DNA of 29,902 bases, from positions 1 through 29,902 of the forward strand of contig CAZMNF010000026.1 in assembly GCA_964567595.1 (NCBI GenBank), written 5' to 3'. The position numbers and the translations under genes were made by a program. Source of the stretch: CAZMNF01 sp964567595 (GTDB lineage: Bacteria > Bipolaricaulota > Bipolaricaulia > RBG-16-55-9). The notes beneath the pieces are model-generated. The model was not told the DNA's origin. It searched no databases and saw only the letters and a list, made by a program, of their open reading frames with translations. Positions 1-7,612 of the stretch are shown here, piece by piece. The stretch's first letter is position 1; each line of letters opens with the position of its first letter.

Positions 1-44
1 TCGACCGACATCCGAAGCTCTCCCAATTCCGAACAGCACCCAAT

Positions 45-76
45 GGCCCTGTCTCCCGACGAGGCAGGGCCGTTTT
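45..76 (+). terminator. Rho-independent terminator of an upstream gene outside the window
   Basis: Bases 45-71 fold into an 11-bp stem (GGCCCTG at 45-51 pairs with CAGGGCC at 65-71, extended inward through one T-G wobble) with a 5-base loop at 56-60. GTTTT follows directly at 72-76. The stem and short T-run fit an intrinsic terminator for a plus-strand gene ending before the window. A nearly identical stem-loop sits at 961-985. Confidence 0.65.
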
Positions 77-134
77 CCATTTGCCGCACTGTTCATTGCC
101 CTCATGGGGACCACCAGCTACACTGAGAGGCAAC

Positions 135-231
135 ATGGCGGAATTGAACCGCATCACGGCCGCCCCGCACGTCTGCCTCGGCCAGCCGACGATCCGCGGC
201 ATGCGGATCACCGTCGCCGTGACCCGCAGAA
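135..231 (+). pseudogene. Truncated DUF433-family antitoxin-like gene, N-terminal remnant
   Basis: An ATG at 135, preceded by GAGAGG at 125-130, opens a frame whose first ~30 residues match the N-terminus of DUF433 proteins: the pattern NRIT-x-P-x-VC-x-G-x-P-x-IRG-x-RITV is plainly visible. Family members normally run to about 70-80 residues, with a helix-turn-helix-like region after this point. Here similarity stops at about base 231 and the frame runs into an AT-rich stretch and the start region of the next gene. DUF433 proteins are often antitoxin-like partners of PIN-type toxins, and no toxin is present. I infer that an insertion, deletion or recombination removed the C-terminal part. Translation could technically continue in frame into the 324-578 gene, but that fusion looks accidental. 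Confidence 0.6.
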
Positions 232-240
232 AAGCAATTC

Positions 241-268
241 TTGACACGTATTTTTCCCCATCTAACCT
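241..268 (+). promoter_or_regulatory. Candidate sigma-70 type promoter for the 324-934 gene pair
   Basis: A perfect TTGACA lies at 241-246. TAACCT at 263-268, 16 bases further on, is a weak -10 match (first, second and last bases agree). The stretch 231-270 is noticeably AT-richer than its surroundings. It lies about 55 bases before the ATG at 324. This is a pattern match only. Confidence 0.4.
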
Positions 269-323
269 TCGCCTAGCTTGTTCGGATGAACTCGGGGCGC
301 TAGGCTCACCGAGGGTGAATCAG

Positions 324-578
324 ATGACGAAACGGAACGATGACGACCTGATCCGCGAGGGGAAAGCGATCTATCAGGAAAGGCTGGAACACCTGCTCGA
401 GCCGGATCATGCGGGCAAATACGTGGCGATTGAGCCCGAGTCGGGCGATTACTACTTGGGACGGACCATGTCCGAAGCCTACGAGCAAGCGTCTGCGGCC
501 CATCCCGAGAAGCGGTTCTATCTGGCGCGGGTCGGCTCACGATCCGCCGTCAGCTTCAAGCATCGCGCGTCCTTATGA
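324..578 (+). CDS. Small 84-aa protein paired with aspartic protease (DUF5678-like)
   Basis: Function unknown. I chose ATG 324 because GAGGG at 311-315 gives a ribosome binding site at normal spacing and the similarity begins here; the frame upstream is the DUF433 remnant. The protein is hydrophilic, with an acidic/basic helix at residues 1-28 followed by a beta-rich part containing GKYVAIEP and GDYYLG, and later FYLARVG. This order (Gly-Lys-Tyr-Val-Ala-Ile, then a Gly turn, then a late Arg-Val/Ile-Gly) resembles short DUF5678-like proteins encoded just before clan AA aspartic proteases. Its stop overlaps the start of the protease gene by 4 nt (ATGA), so the two are probably co-translated. 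It may be a binding partner or regulator of the protease. No toxin motif is visible. Confidence 0.75.
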   Translation: MTKRNDDDLIREGKAIYQERLEHLLEPDHAGKYVAIEPESGDYYLGRTMSEAYEQASAAHPEKRFYLARVGSRSAVSFKHRASL

Positions 579-934
579 GCGTTGCCGGCTCCTTCGGCGA
601 AGATCTCGCCCCTCGGATCGAGCTGCGGATCGCCGAATATTCCCTCAGCCTCGTGATCGATACGGGTTTCAACGGCGAACTGATGCTCCCTCGCCGGCTG
701 CTGGCCCCGTTGGGATTCGCCTACTCAATGGCTTCGGAGGCGGAGCTCGCCGACGGCTCCTTGGTTGAAACCTCTCTCTATACGGGCCGAATTCCGTGGT
801 TCGGCGCTGAACGGACCGTCCAAGCCATCGCCACCGACTCAGAGGACGCCTTGCTCGGAACGGCCATGCTGTTCGGGGTTACGCTGGTCATGGACGTCGA
901 CGAGGACAGGGTGGAGCTGGAGCGGAAGCGGTAA
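575..934 (+). CDS. Clan AA (retropepsin-like) aspartic protease
   Basis: A 119-residue single-domain protein. Residues 28-40 carry the hallmark VIDTGFNGELMLP: the catalytic Asp-Thr-Gly, then Phe-x-Gly and a hydrophobic-Pro end, as in bacterial retropepsin-like proteins. The second half has a hydrophobic strand and LLGTAML, matching the conserved LLG turn before the last strand of the family. Such proteins must dimerise to form an active site. There is no signal peptide or membrane segment, so it is cytoplasmic. The start overlaps the preceding gene by 4 nt. The substrate is unknown; in many genomes these occur in two-gene cassettes, and regulatory cleavage of a partner is only a guess. A stem-loop at 961-985 follows the gene. 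Confidence 0.85.
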   Translation: MSVAGSFGEDLAPRIELRIAEYSLSLVIDTGFNGELMLPRRLLAPLGFAYSMASEAELADGSLVETSLYTGRIPWFGAERTVQAIATDSEDALLGTAMLFGVTLVMDVDEDRVELERKR

Positions 935-960
935 GTGAACGAAACGACGGGAGGATGGCA

Positions 961-985
961 GCCCTGTCTCCCCGCGAGGCAGGGC
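961..985 (+). terminator. Stem-loop after the protease gene, near-copy of the one at 45-71
   Basis: GCCCTG at 961-966 pairs with CAGGGC at 980-985, and the stem extends inward to about 10 bp, including one T-G wobble, with loop 971-975. Its sequence equals the 45-71 hairpin except for a few loop bases and the outermost pair. It lies 27 bases after the protease stop, but CGCTGGTCATTT follows rather than a strong T-run, so termination may be weak. Bases 986-1178 contain no gene that I can support. Confidence 0.5.
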
Positions 986-1178
986 CGCTGGTCATTTCAG
1001 AGGGAAGTGCGGAGCCCCCGATTCATCGCTCGGCAACGTGCCGGGCTCAGGCGTCATACGGCGAACTCAGCGGGATCCATGCGAACCTGGGGGGGGTCGC
1101 GTTGTCGACGTCGCTGTGGCGCATCCGGCCTTGGAACTCGAGCTGTCCCTTCGCCTCTAAGGGCCGAGGGTGTCGGCC

Positions 1179-3065
1179 TCAGCCGGGCAGCCGCCCGGGG
1201 TCGGCCTCGTCGCGCTGCTGAGCGGCCTCGCCCGTCTCCGCCGCCTCGGCGGCCTGTTCGTCCGAGGTCGAGACGGGATCGACCAGCGCGATCAGCTTGT
1301 CCCCCGGCTCGGGGACCGTCTCCAGGTCGGTCGCGATCACGACCAGCCGCCCGCCCCGCTTGACGGCGAAGAGCGGAATGGCGCTCTCGCCGTAGTGCGC
1401 GCAGAACTCGCGATAGCCGAACTCCTTGGTGAGCGGCGTCCGCTTGATCATCGCCCCCTCGGCGAATCGTCGCGCCAGCTCCCCGTAGGTGACGTCCTCG
1501 GCAAACAGCAGCCGCCCGCGCAGGTGCTTGGGCAAGAGCTGCTCGGCGGGCTCGCCCTCGGCGACGCGGGGCGGCGGCAGCTGATAGACCTCCGCCCGTC
1601 CGAAGACCTCCATGAAGTGCAGCGCCGCCAGCGCGTTGACCTCGTCGTTGGACGTGAGGGCCAAGACGCGCCCAATGCCGTCGAGGTCGATCTCGTCCAG
1701 GACGTACTCCTGGAGCACGCCCGCGTAAAACGTCTCGAAGCCGGCCTGGCGGGCTTCGGTGATGTGGGCCCAATTGTCGTCGACCAGGCGGACCGGGAAC
1801 CCTTCGTCGCGGATGGCCCCGGCGATCTCGCGGGCCCAGGGCTGGGCCCCGATAACGAGCGCTCCCTGGGGATTCGGATCGGCCACGCCCAACCACCGCG
1901 CCAGCAGCCCGGCCGTCAGGCCGTAGACGGCCACGGTGCCGGTGATGACGGCGAACGTGATCGCCACAAGCGCCTCCGTGCCGGCGTAGCCCGCCTCGCT
2001 CAAGCGCAGCGCGAACAGCGACGACACGGCGGCCGCCACGATGCCGCGCGGCGCCATCCAGGCCACGAACGCCCGCTCGCGCCAGCTCAACCTCGATCCG
2101 ATCGTGCACAGCGCCACGGCTAAGGGGCGAACGACGAGGATCAACAGCCCGATGAAGACCAGCGCCTCCGGGCCAAGCGCCGTGACGCTGGCCAAGGGGA
2201 GGCGGGCGGCCAACAGAATGAACAGCACCGCAATCAGAAGCACCCGGAGGTTCTCCTTGAACTCCACGATGTGCTTGACGGTGACGGCGCGCTGGTTGGC
2301 CAGGACCGCGCCCATGAGCGTCACGCTCAACAGCCCCGACTCGGGCTGGATCTGGTTCGACGCGGTGTAGGCCAACACGACGATCATGAGCGTCACGGGG
2401 TTCTGGAGAAAATCGGGAATCCAGTAGCGTCGCAGCGCCAGCACCAGCGTGCCCGCGCCGATCAGGCCGATCCCCGTGCCCCCCCCGATGGCCTTCAAAA
2501 TGCCCACGATCGCCACGCTCGTCGCCGGGTTGGGGGTCTCCGTGGCCAGGATCACCTCGAAGACGAGCACGGCCAGAATGGCGCCGATGGGATCGATGAC
2601 GATCCCTTCCCACTTGAGCATGTTGCCGAGGCGCCGCCGCGGGCGCAGGTCGCGCAGCAGGGGCATGATGACCGTCGGCCCGGTAACGACGAGGATCGCG
2701 CCGAGCAGCGCCGCCAGCGAGGGGCTGAGATCGAAGATCGCCCACGCCAACGCCGCCGAGGCGGCCCCCGTGACGAGCGCCCCGAGCGTGACGAGCTTGG
2801 TGAAGGCCGAGCCGACCTCGCGCAGCTCGCGCAACGAGAGGCTGAGGCCGCCCTCAAACAGGATGATGGCGACGGCCAGGGAGACGACGGGCAACAGCAG
2901 CTCGCCGAAGAGCTCGTCGGGATGCAAAAGCCCGGTGATCGGCCCGGCGAGGAACCCCACCACGAGCAGCATCAGGATCGACGGCAGGTGGATCCGCCAG
3001 GCGAGCCACTGGGCGCCAATGCCGAGCGCGATGACGGTCGCGATGCCGATCAACTCATGTTCCAT
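1179..3065 (-). CDS. CPA1-type Na+(K+)/H+ antiporter with C-terminal TrkA/RCK region
   Basis: Inner-membrane antiporter of 628 residues exchanging monovalent cations for protons. Residues 1-390 form about 12-13 hydrophobic segments. Family landmarks are FEGG (70-73), TGPT (128-131, the discontinuous-helix region) and WEG...IDP (152-159), a variant of the ESLLND-type ion-binding site seen in a TrkA-linked CPA1 subgroup. From about residue 392 (GALVIGA) a Rossmann-like RCK/TrkA-N domain starts, followed by a TrkA-C-like domain to about 605 and an acidic tail. These cytoplasmic domains usually gate transport by nucleotide binding. The ATG at 3065 has GAGGA 7 bases upstream. The gene diverges from a CPA2 antiporter across 134 bp, so the pair may share control. 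The ion specificity cannot be read from the sequence. Confidence 0.92.
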   Translation of the reverse strand: MEHELIGIATVIALGIGAQWLAWRIHLPSILMLLVVGFLAGPITGLLHPDELFGELLLPVVSLAVAIILFEGGLSLSLRELREVGSAFTKLVTLGALVTGAASAALAWAIFDLSPSLAALLGAILVVTGPTVIMPLLRDLRPRRRLGNMLKWEGIVIDPIGAILAVLVFEVILATETPNPATSVAIVGILKAIGGGTGIGLIGAGTLVLALRRYWIPDFLQNPVTLMIVVLAYTASNQIQPESGLLSVTLMGAVLANQRAVTVKHIVEFKENLRVLLIAVLFILLAARLPLASVTALGPEALVFIGLLILVVRPLAVALCTIGSRLSWRERAFVAWMAPRGIVAAAVSSLFALRLSEAGYAGTEALVAITFAVITGTVAVYGLTAGLLARWLGVADPNPQGALVIGAQPWAREIAGAIRDEGFPVRLVDDNWAHITEARQAGFETFYAGVLQEYVLDEIDLDGIGRVLALTSNDEVNALAALHFMEVFGRAEVYQLPPPRVAEGEPAEQLLPKHLRGRLLFAEDVTYGELARRFAEGAMIKRTPLTKEFGYREFCAHYGESAIPLFAVKRGGRLVVIATDLETVPEPGDKLIALVDPVSTSDEQAAEAAETGEAAQQRDEADPGRLPG

Positions 3066-3199
3066 GCTGTGTCCTCGCTATTCGTCCCGGCCGCCCGGCT
3101 CGCCCGTTGGCAGGGATCCGTCAGGACAGCGGTGGCGTTGTGGAAGCTGAGCGCGTGCAGTAGCATGCCGCCACCAGCAAGCCTTGTCGGGATTTCACT
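3066..3199. promoter_or_regulatory. Divergent intergenic region between two antiporter genes
   Basis: This 134-bp gap must hold both promoters, but I see no convincing -35/-10 pair. It contains a perfect 7-bp inverted repeat, GGTGGCG at 3131-3137 and CGCCACC at 3169-3175, separated by 31 bases, just ahead of the plus-strand antiporter. This could be a leader stem-loop or an operator, but 7-bp GC-rich repeats also arise by chance. Confidence 0.3.
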
Positions 3200-5062
3200 A
3201 TGCAAACGGCACATTCGGGCGCCTGGATCAGTCTGCTTATCGTCGCGGGCCTCGCGTTCCTCGTGCCCCTGACTCTATCCCGTCTGAAGGCGTTGCGCAT
3301 CCCCGTCGTCGTGGGGGAAATCCTCGCCGGCATTGCCGTCGGGCAGAGCGGGCTCGGGATCATTGAACCCGACCAGAACGAGTGGCTGAACGTCCTCTCC
3401 ACGCTCGGGTTCACCTACCTGCTGTTCCTCGCCGGCTTGGAGATCGACTTCGACGTGCTCGGCTCGTCGGCCCGCGGCCATTGGCGCAAGACGGCCCGGA
3501 CCTTCGGCGTGCCCGTGGCGTACTTCGTCCTCATGCTGGCGGCAAGCTTCGGCGCCGCGCTGCTGCTGCAGATCTGGGGGCTGGTGCAGAACCCCTTCCT
3601 CATGGCGCTCGTGTTGGGGACCACGTCGCTCGGCATCGTCATGCCCGTGCTGCGGGAGCGCGGCATATCCGGCTATCCCATCGGCCAGAGCATCCTGCTC
3701 GCCACCATCTTGGCCGACTTCGGCACCATGCTGCTGTTGACCGCCGCCGTGGCGATCGAGCAGGGCTCGGCGGCCGACCAAGTGCTGCTCGTGTTCGTGC
3801 TGATCGTCGCCGTGCTCGTCGTCGATCGCGTGCTCCATCGCTTCCAGAAATCCACGATCTTCAACAGCCTCTTCGAGGCGACGGCCGAGGTCGGGGTGCG
3901 CGGATCGTTCTTGCTGATGTTCGTCTTCGTCGCGTTGAGCGACCTGCTCGGGGTGGAGTTCATCCTGGGGGCCTTCCTCGCCGGCGTGATCGTGTCGTTG
4001 GCCGTCGGACGCATTCGCGGGGCCGAACTGCGGCGCAAGCTGGACGCCATCGGCTTCGGCTTCTTTATTCCCATCTTTTTCATCATGGTCGGGGCCCGGT
4101 TCGACATCGGCACGCTGACGGGGTCGGTGACGACGCTGTTGCTCATTCCCGCGCTGCTGGTTCTGCGCTACGTGGCCAAGATCCTGCCCGCGCTCATCTA
4201 CCGCTTCCAATACGACTGGCGCCGCACCTGGGCGACGGGATGGATTCTGTCCCCCGGCCTGACGCTCATGATCGCGGCAGCGGACGTCGGCATGCGCGCG
4301 GGGCTCATCGAGGACACGATGAACAACGCCATCATCCTGCTCGCCATCGTGACCTCCACGGTCTCGCCGCTCGTGTTCGATCGGATCATGCCCGTGATGA
4401 CCACCGAACCGAAGCGCCGGCTGTTGCTGGTGGGGGTCAACGAGCACACGCTCATGCTGGCGCGCCATCTGCCCTCGGACACCTTCGACGACGTCCGCTT
4501 CGTGGAGCTCGACCCCCGCTCCGCCGACCACGCCGAATCCTCGGGCTTTACGGTGATTCGAGCTCGCGGCATCACGGAGGAGGAGCTCATCCAGGCCGGC
4601 ATCGACGCCGACGCCATCGTCGTCGCCGCTGCGGGCGACGACGAGACGAACTGCCGCGTCGCCGAGCTCGCCCGGCAGCGCTTCGAGTGCGACCACGTCG
4701 TGGCGCTCGTCGAGGGCACGGACGCGACGCGGGAGCTGAAGCGCATCGGCGTGCAGGCCGTGACGCCGGCGCTGTCGAAGCACTTCGTGCTGCGCAGCCT
4801 CGTCCACGACCCGGACTTCTTCGCCATGATGGAGAGCGACGCCATCCGCATGCACGAGGTCGAGGTGCGCGCGGACGAGCTCGATCGCCAAGAGGTCCAG
4901 GACCTGACGCTGCCCCAGGGCGTGCTGATCCTCTACGTGCATCGGGACCGAGAGCACCTCATCCCCAGCGGCACGACCGAGCTGCGCGTCGGCGATCGCC
5001 TGACGCTGCTCGGTCCGCCCGCCGCCATCCAAGAGGTCGAGAACGACCTGAGCTTCAAATAG
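3200..5062 (+). CDS. CPA2-type monovalent cation/H+ antiporter with RCK (TrkA-N and TrkA-C) domains
   Basis: A 620-residue protein of the KefB/KefC-like CPA2 family, acting in the inner membrane for K+ or Na+ efflux against protons. The N-terminal RIPVVVGEILAGI and LAGLEIDFD (77-85) are classic for the family, and about 12 hydrophobic segments fill residues 8-400. At about 408 a TrkA-N domain starts (RRLLLVGVN), with an acidic residue ending the second strand (VELD), as in NAD(H)-binding RCK folds. A TrkA-C domain occupies about 545-620 (LPQGVLILYV, GDRLTLLG). Members using glutathione adducts carry a KefC-type QD motif in the transport core; here ILADFGTM occupies that region, so glutathione gating is not supported. 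The start at 3200 has only a weak ribosome binding site (GGGA). It is transcribed away from the CPA1 antiporter. Confidence 0.92.
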   Translation: MQTAHSGAWISLLIVAGLAFLVPLTLSRLKALRIPVVVGEILAGIAVGQSGLGIIEPDQNEWLNVLSTLGFTYLLFLAGLEIDFDVLGSSARGHWRKTARTFGVPVAYFVLMLAASFGAALLLQIWGLVQNPFLMALVLGTTSLGIVMPVLRERGISGYPIGQSILLATILADFGTMLLLTAAVAIEQGSAADQVLLVFVLIVAVLVVDRVLHRFQKSTIFNSLFEATAEVGVRGSFLLMFVFVALSDLLGVEFILGAFLAGVIVSLAVGRIRGAELRRKLDAIGFGFFIPIFFIMVGARFDIGTLTGSVTTLLLIPALLVLRYVAKILPALIYRFQYDWRRTWATGWILSPGLTLMIAAADVGMRAGLIEDTMNNAIILLAIVTSTVSPLVFDRIMPVMTTEPKRRLLLVGVNEHTLMLARHLPSDTFDDVRFVELDPRSADHAESSGFTVIRARGITEEELIQAGIDADAIVVAAAGDDETNCRVAELARQRFECDHVVALVEGTDATRELKRIGVQAVTPALSKHFVLRSLVHDPDFFAMMESDAIRMHEVEVRADELDRQEVQDLTLPQGVLILYVHRDREHLIPSGTTELRVGDRLTLLGPPAAIQEVENDLSFK

Positions 5063-5116
5063 GGAACGGAAACCGCCCAGATCCCTCACAGCCCCAGATC
5101 CTGCGAGCTCCACACG

Positions 5117-5653
5117 CTAGGCGCGCTCGTCGTCGGTGGGTTCGGCGTCGTCGAGGCCTTCGTCGAGGCGGCCGGATGCCCCTGAGGCCGCCTGTTCGGC
5201 TTCCTGGTGGGCCTTCACGTTCTGCACGAAGATGTCCACGCCGGTGACGTCGAGACCGGTCATGCGCTCCAGCTCCTGCTTGATCTCCTGCTGGATCTCG
5301 CGGGCGACTTCGTGGATCGGCTTGCCGTAGCTGACGGTCACGTTCATGCGCACGCGCAGCCCGTCGTCGTTCATGTCGACGTCGATGCCCTTGCTCCGGC
5401 CGCCGAAGATGCCGACGAAGCCGCCGCCTCGATCACGGACCTCGCCGAGGCCCTCGATGTCCTTGATGGCATGGTGGACGATCTCGTGCAACACGTCCTG
5501 GGTGAAGCTGATGCGACCGAGCTCATCCGTCAGCTCGTTGACGGAGACGGGCTCCGGGGGGGATTCGGACTCGGCGGTTTCCGTCTCGACGGGTTCCGCC
5601 TCAGCGCGTTGCGTGCGCTCTTCAGTCTCTTCCTCGTCCGGGTTCCAGTTCAT
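5117..5653 (-). CDS. Asp23/Gls24 family envelope stress protein
   Basis: A 178-residue cytosolic protein. Residues 1-40 are a very acidic, Glu/Thr-rich tail that is likely disordered. Residues 42-150 form the Asp23 domain: GRISFTQDVLHEIVHHA, then a short Gly-rich loop (GGGFVGIFGG), VRMNVTVSYG, IQQEIKQELERMTGL, and VDIFVQNVKAH. Family members in Gram-positives coat the inner face of the membrane or accompany fatty-acid and envelope genes; the biochemical role is not settled. AAGGAGG lies 6 bases before the ATG. The gene is downstream of hisIE on the same strand with a 68-bp gap, so read-through from the his operon is possible. A GAGAA-CGT-TTCTC inverted repeat at 5667-5679 sits next to the ribosome binding site and could modulate expression. 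The C-terminal 25 residues are again acidic. Confidence 0.88.
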   Translation of the reverse strand: MNWNPDEEETEERTQRAEAEPVETETAESESPPEPVSVNELTDELGRISFTQDVLHEIVHHAIKDIEGLGEVRDRGGGFVGIFGGRSKGIDVDMNDDGLRVRMNVTVSYGKPIHEVAREIQQEIKQELERMTGLDVTGVDIFVQNVKAHQEAEQAASGASGRLDEGLDDAEPTDDERA

Positions 5654-5721
5654 GGCATCCCTCCTTGAGAACGTTTCTCCTTATCCATGATAGGGCACGA
5701 GGCTCACCACGCAAACCGCCG

Positions 5722-6306
5722 TCAGCGCGGGCGGCGACGCTCGAGCTCGCTCAGCACGTCCGCCCAGGGGCGCTCGCGAGCAAACATCAGCACCAAGAGA
5801 TGAAAGACGAGATCGGCCGCCTCGCGGGTCAACGCCTCGTCGTCCGCCTCCAGCGCCACTTCCACGGCCTCTTCGCCGACTTTCTGGCGCAGCCGCCGTT
5901 CGTCGCCCAACAGCCCCGCCACGTAGGATTCTGCCTCCGATCGGCCGGCTCGATCCCGGACCACGTCCCCGAGTTCGTCCAGAACCGTCGGGCCCTCGTC
6001 GCCGAAGCACGTCGGCGCGCCCGTGTGGCAAGCGACGCCCGTCTGCGCGACGCGGGCGAGCACGGCGTCGCCGTCGCAATCCAGATGCAGCGAGCGCACG
6101 TGCTGGACGTTCCCGGACGTTGCGCCCTTTTTCCAGAGCTGGGCGCGCGAGCGGCTCCAGTAGTGCATGTAGCCCGTCTCGAGCGTGCGCCGGAGCGCGC
6201 TCGCATCAGCGTACGCCAGCATCAGCACGCGGCCGTCGACAGCATCCTGGGCCACGACGGGCACGAGCCCCTCCGCATCCCACTGAACGTCCTCAACATC
6301 GATCAT
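5722..6306 (-). CDS. hisIE: Bifunctional phosphoribosyl-AMP cyclohydrolase / phosphoribosyl-ATP pyrophosphatase
   Basis: It catalyses steps 2 and 3 of histidine synthesis: PR-ATP to PR-AMP (C-terminal HisE) and PR-AMP ring opening (N-terminal HisI). The HisI part (about 1-108) shows SRSRAQLWKKG at 51-61, the metal-binding LDCDGDA at 75-81 and CHTG at 93-96. The HisE part (about 108-194) shows QKVGEEAVEV at 141-150 and the following EAADLVFHLLVL helix, the MazG-like metal site. A length of 194 is typical for the fused enzyme. The start overlaps the hisF stop as ATGA. It is the last his gene in the operon. Confidence 0.97.
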   Translation of the reverse strand: MIDVEDVQWDAEGLVPVVAQDAVDGRVLMLAYADASALRRTLETGYMHYWSRSRAQLWKKGATSGNVQHVRSLHLDCDGDAVLARVAQTGVACHTGAPTCFGDEGPTVLDELGDVVRDRAGRSEAESYVAGLLGDERRLRQKVGEEAVEVALEADDEALTREAADLVFHLLVLMFARERPWADVLSELERRRPR

Positions 6307-7061
6307 CGGACCGTCACGCCCCGCTCCCGCAGATACGCCTTGACGTCACCAATGGCGTATTGCCGATCGTGGAAGATGGAGGCCGCGAGCGCCGCCTGAG
6401 CGCCGCCGTCCGCCAACGCGCCGTGGAGGTCCTCGGGCGAGCCGCCCCCGCCCGAGGCGATCACGGGAACGTCGACGGCGTCCACCACCGCTCGGGTCAG
6501 CTCGACGTCGTAGCCGCCCCGCGTGCCGTCAGCGTCCATGCTCGTGAGGAGAATCTCCCCCGCCCCCAGCTCAGCCACGCGCCGGGCCCACGCCAGCGCA
6601 TCGATTCCCGTTGGCGTCCGGCCGCCGTGCGTGTGGACCTCCCATTGGCCCGCAGCCACCCGCTTGGCGTCGATGGCGACAACAACACACTGGCGCCCGA
6701 AGCGCTCAGCGCATGCCCGGATCAGCTCGGGCGACTCGACGGCCGCCGTGTTGATCGACACTTTCTCAGCTCCGGAGCGCAGCGTCCGATGCAGCCCGTC
6801 GACCGACGAGACGCCGCCGCCGACCGTCAGCGGAATGAACAGCCGCTCGGCGGCCCGCCGGACGGTCTCCAACAGCGTCTCGCGCCCCTCCAGCGAGGCG
6901 CTGATGTCGAGGAAGGCGACCTCGTCGGCGCCCTGCTGCTCGTAAGCGGAGGCGAGATCGGCCGGATCGCCGATCTCGCGCAGGTTTTGGAACTGGACGC
7001 CCTTGACGACCTGGCCGCCGTCGACGTCGAGGCAGGGGATGATCCGGGCCGCGAGGCTCAT
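6303..7061 (-). CDS. hisF: Imidazole glycerol phosphate synthase, cyclase subunit HisF
   Basis: A (beta/alpha)8 barrel subunit that takes ammonia from HisH and converts PRFAR to imidazole glycerol phosphate and AICAR. The N-terminal RIIPCLDVDGG carries the first catalytic Asp, and DADGTRGGYD in the middle carries the second. LTVGGGV and IASGGGG are the phosphate-binding loops. A GTG at 7067 would add two residues, but I chose ATG 7061: AGGTGA lies 8 bases before it, and it recreates the ATGA overlap with hisB seen at neighbouring junctions. The product is 252 residues, normal for the family. It overlaps hisIE by 4 nt. Confidence 0.97.
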   Translation of the reverse strand: MSLAARIIPCLDVDGGQVVKGVQFQNLREIGDPADLASAYEQQGADEVAFLDISASLEGRETLLETVRRAAERLFIPLTVGGGVSSVDGLHRTLRSGAEKVSINTAAVESPELIRACAERFGRQCVVVAIDAKRVAAGQWEVHTHGGRTPTGIDALAWARRVAELGAGEILLTSMDADGTRGGYDVELTRAVVDAVDVPVIASGGGGSPEDLHGALADGGAQAALAASIFHDRQYAIGDVKAYLRERGVTVR

Positions 7062-7612
7062 GCCCACGTCACCTCGCCCTTGGTGCTGGCCACCCCGGAG
7101 ACGGGCTCGCTGGCCTGGTGCAACGCACGCCCGAGCGCCTTGAACGCGGCCTCGACCACGTGGTGCGAGTCCTCGCCCGCCAGCGGGCGGACGTGCAACG
7201 TCAAATTGCCATCGAGCGCCAGGGAGCGCAGCATGTGCTCATACATCCGGTCGGGCAGCTCGACGGCCGCGTACGGGCGATCCACGAGGTCCACGGCCGC
7301 CATGACGAGCGCGTCGTCCATCGGCACGACCGCATGGGCGATGCGAGCGATCCGGAGATCGGGCAATGCTCGCCGAATGCCGTGGCCGAGCGCGATGCCG
7401 ACGTCCTCAATCCGATGGTGCTCGTCCTCCCCCGAGGCGCGCAGCTCCAGGTCGAGATGGCCGTGTCGGGCCAGGGTCTCGAGCATGTGGCGAAGGAAGT
7501 AGGGCTCGGCCTCGACGTTTGCGTGGCCGTCTCCGCGCAAGCGTAATTGGAGCGCGATGTCGGTCTCGCCCGTGCGGCGCTCGATCGTCGTCCACCCGTT
7601 CTCGGCGTTCAT
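7058..7612 (-). CDS. hisB: Imidazoleglycerol-phosphate dehydratase
   Basis: It dehydrates imidazole glycerol phosphate to imidazole acetol phosphate. At 184 residues it is the monofunctional form, without the N-terminal histidinol-phosphatase domain of the enterobacterial HisB. The manganese-binding motif HHRIED lies at 65-70, and the repeated-fold counterpart HHVVEAAFKALGRAL lies near the C-terminus. It overlaps hisA at its start and hisF at its end by 4 nt each. It sits between hisA and hisF, unlike the enterobacterial order, where it follows hisC. Confidence 0.97.
   Translation of the reverse strand: MNAENGWTTIERRTGETDIALQLRLRGDGHANVEAEPYFLRHMLETLARHGHLDLELRASGEDEHHRIEDVGIALGHGIRRALPDLRIARIAHAVVPMDDALVMAAVDLVDRPYAAVELPDRMYEHMLRSLALDGNLTLHVRPLAGEDSHHVVEAAFKALGRALHQASEPVSGVASTKGEVTWA

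Noticed and set aside
1147..1163. CCCTT/AAGGG hairpin after the CPA1 gene as a terminator
   Set aside because: Only 5 bp of stem and no T-run on the gene's strand.
1054..2745. 563-residue minus-strand frame overlapping the CPA1 antiporter gene
   Set aside because: It is rich in Arg, Gly, Ala, His and Asp without domain motifs; an alternative frame of the real gene in high-GC DNA.
2271..3272. 333-residue plus-strand frame opposite the CPA1 antiporter
   Set aside because: Antisense shadow: low-complexity Asp/Gln/Arg/His composition, and it runs through the divergent promoter region.
3275..5247. Two long frames (612 residues minus, 621 residues plus) over the CPA2 antiporter
   Set aside because: Both cover the same DNA as a gene with clear transmembrane and RCK features, and neither has family motifs or hydrophobic segments.
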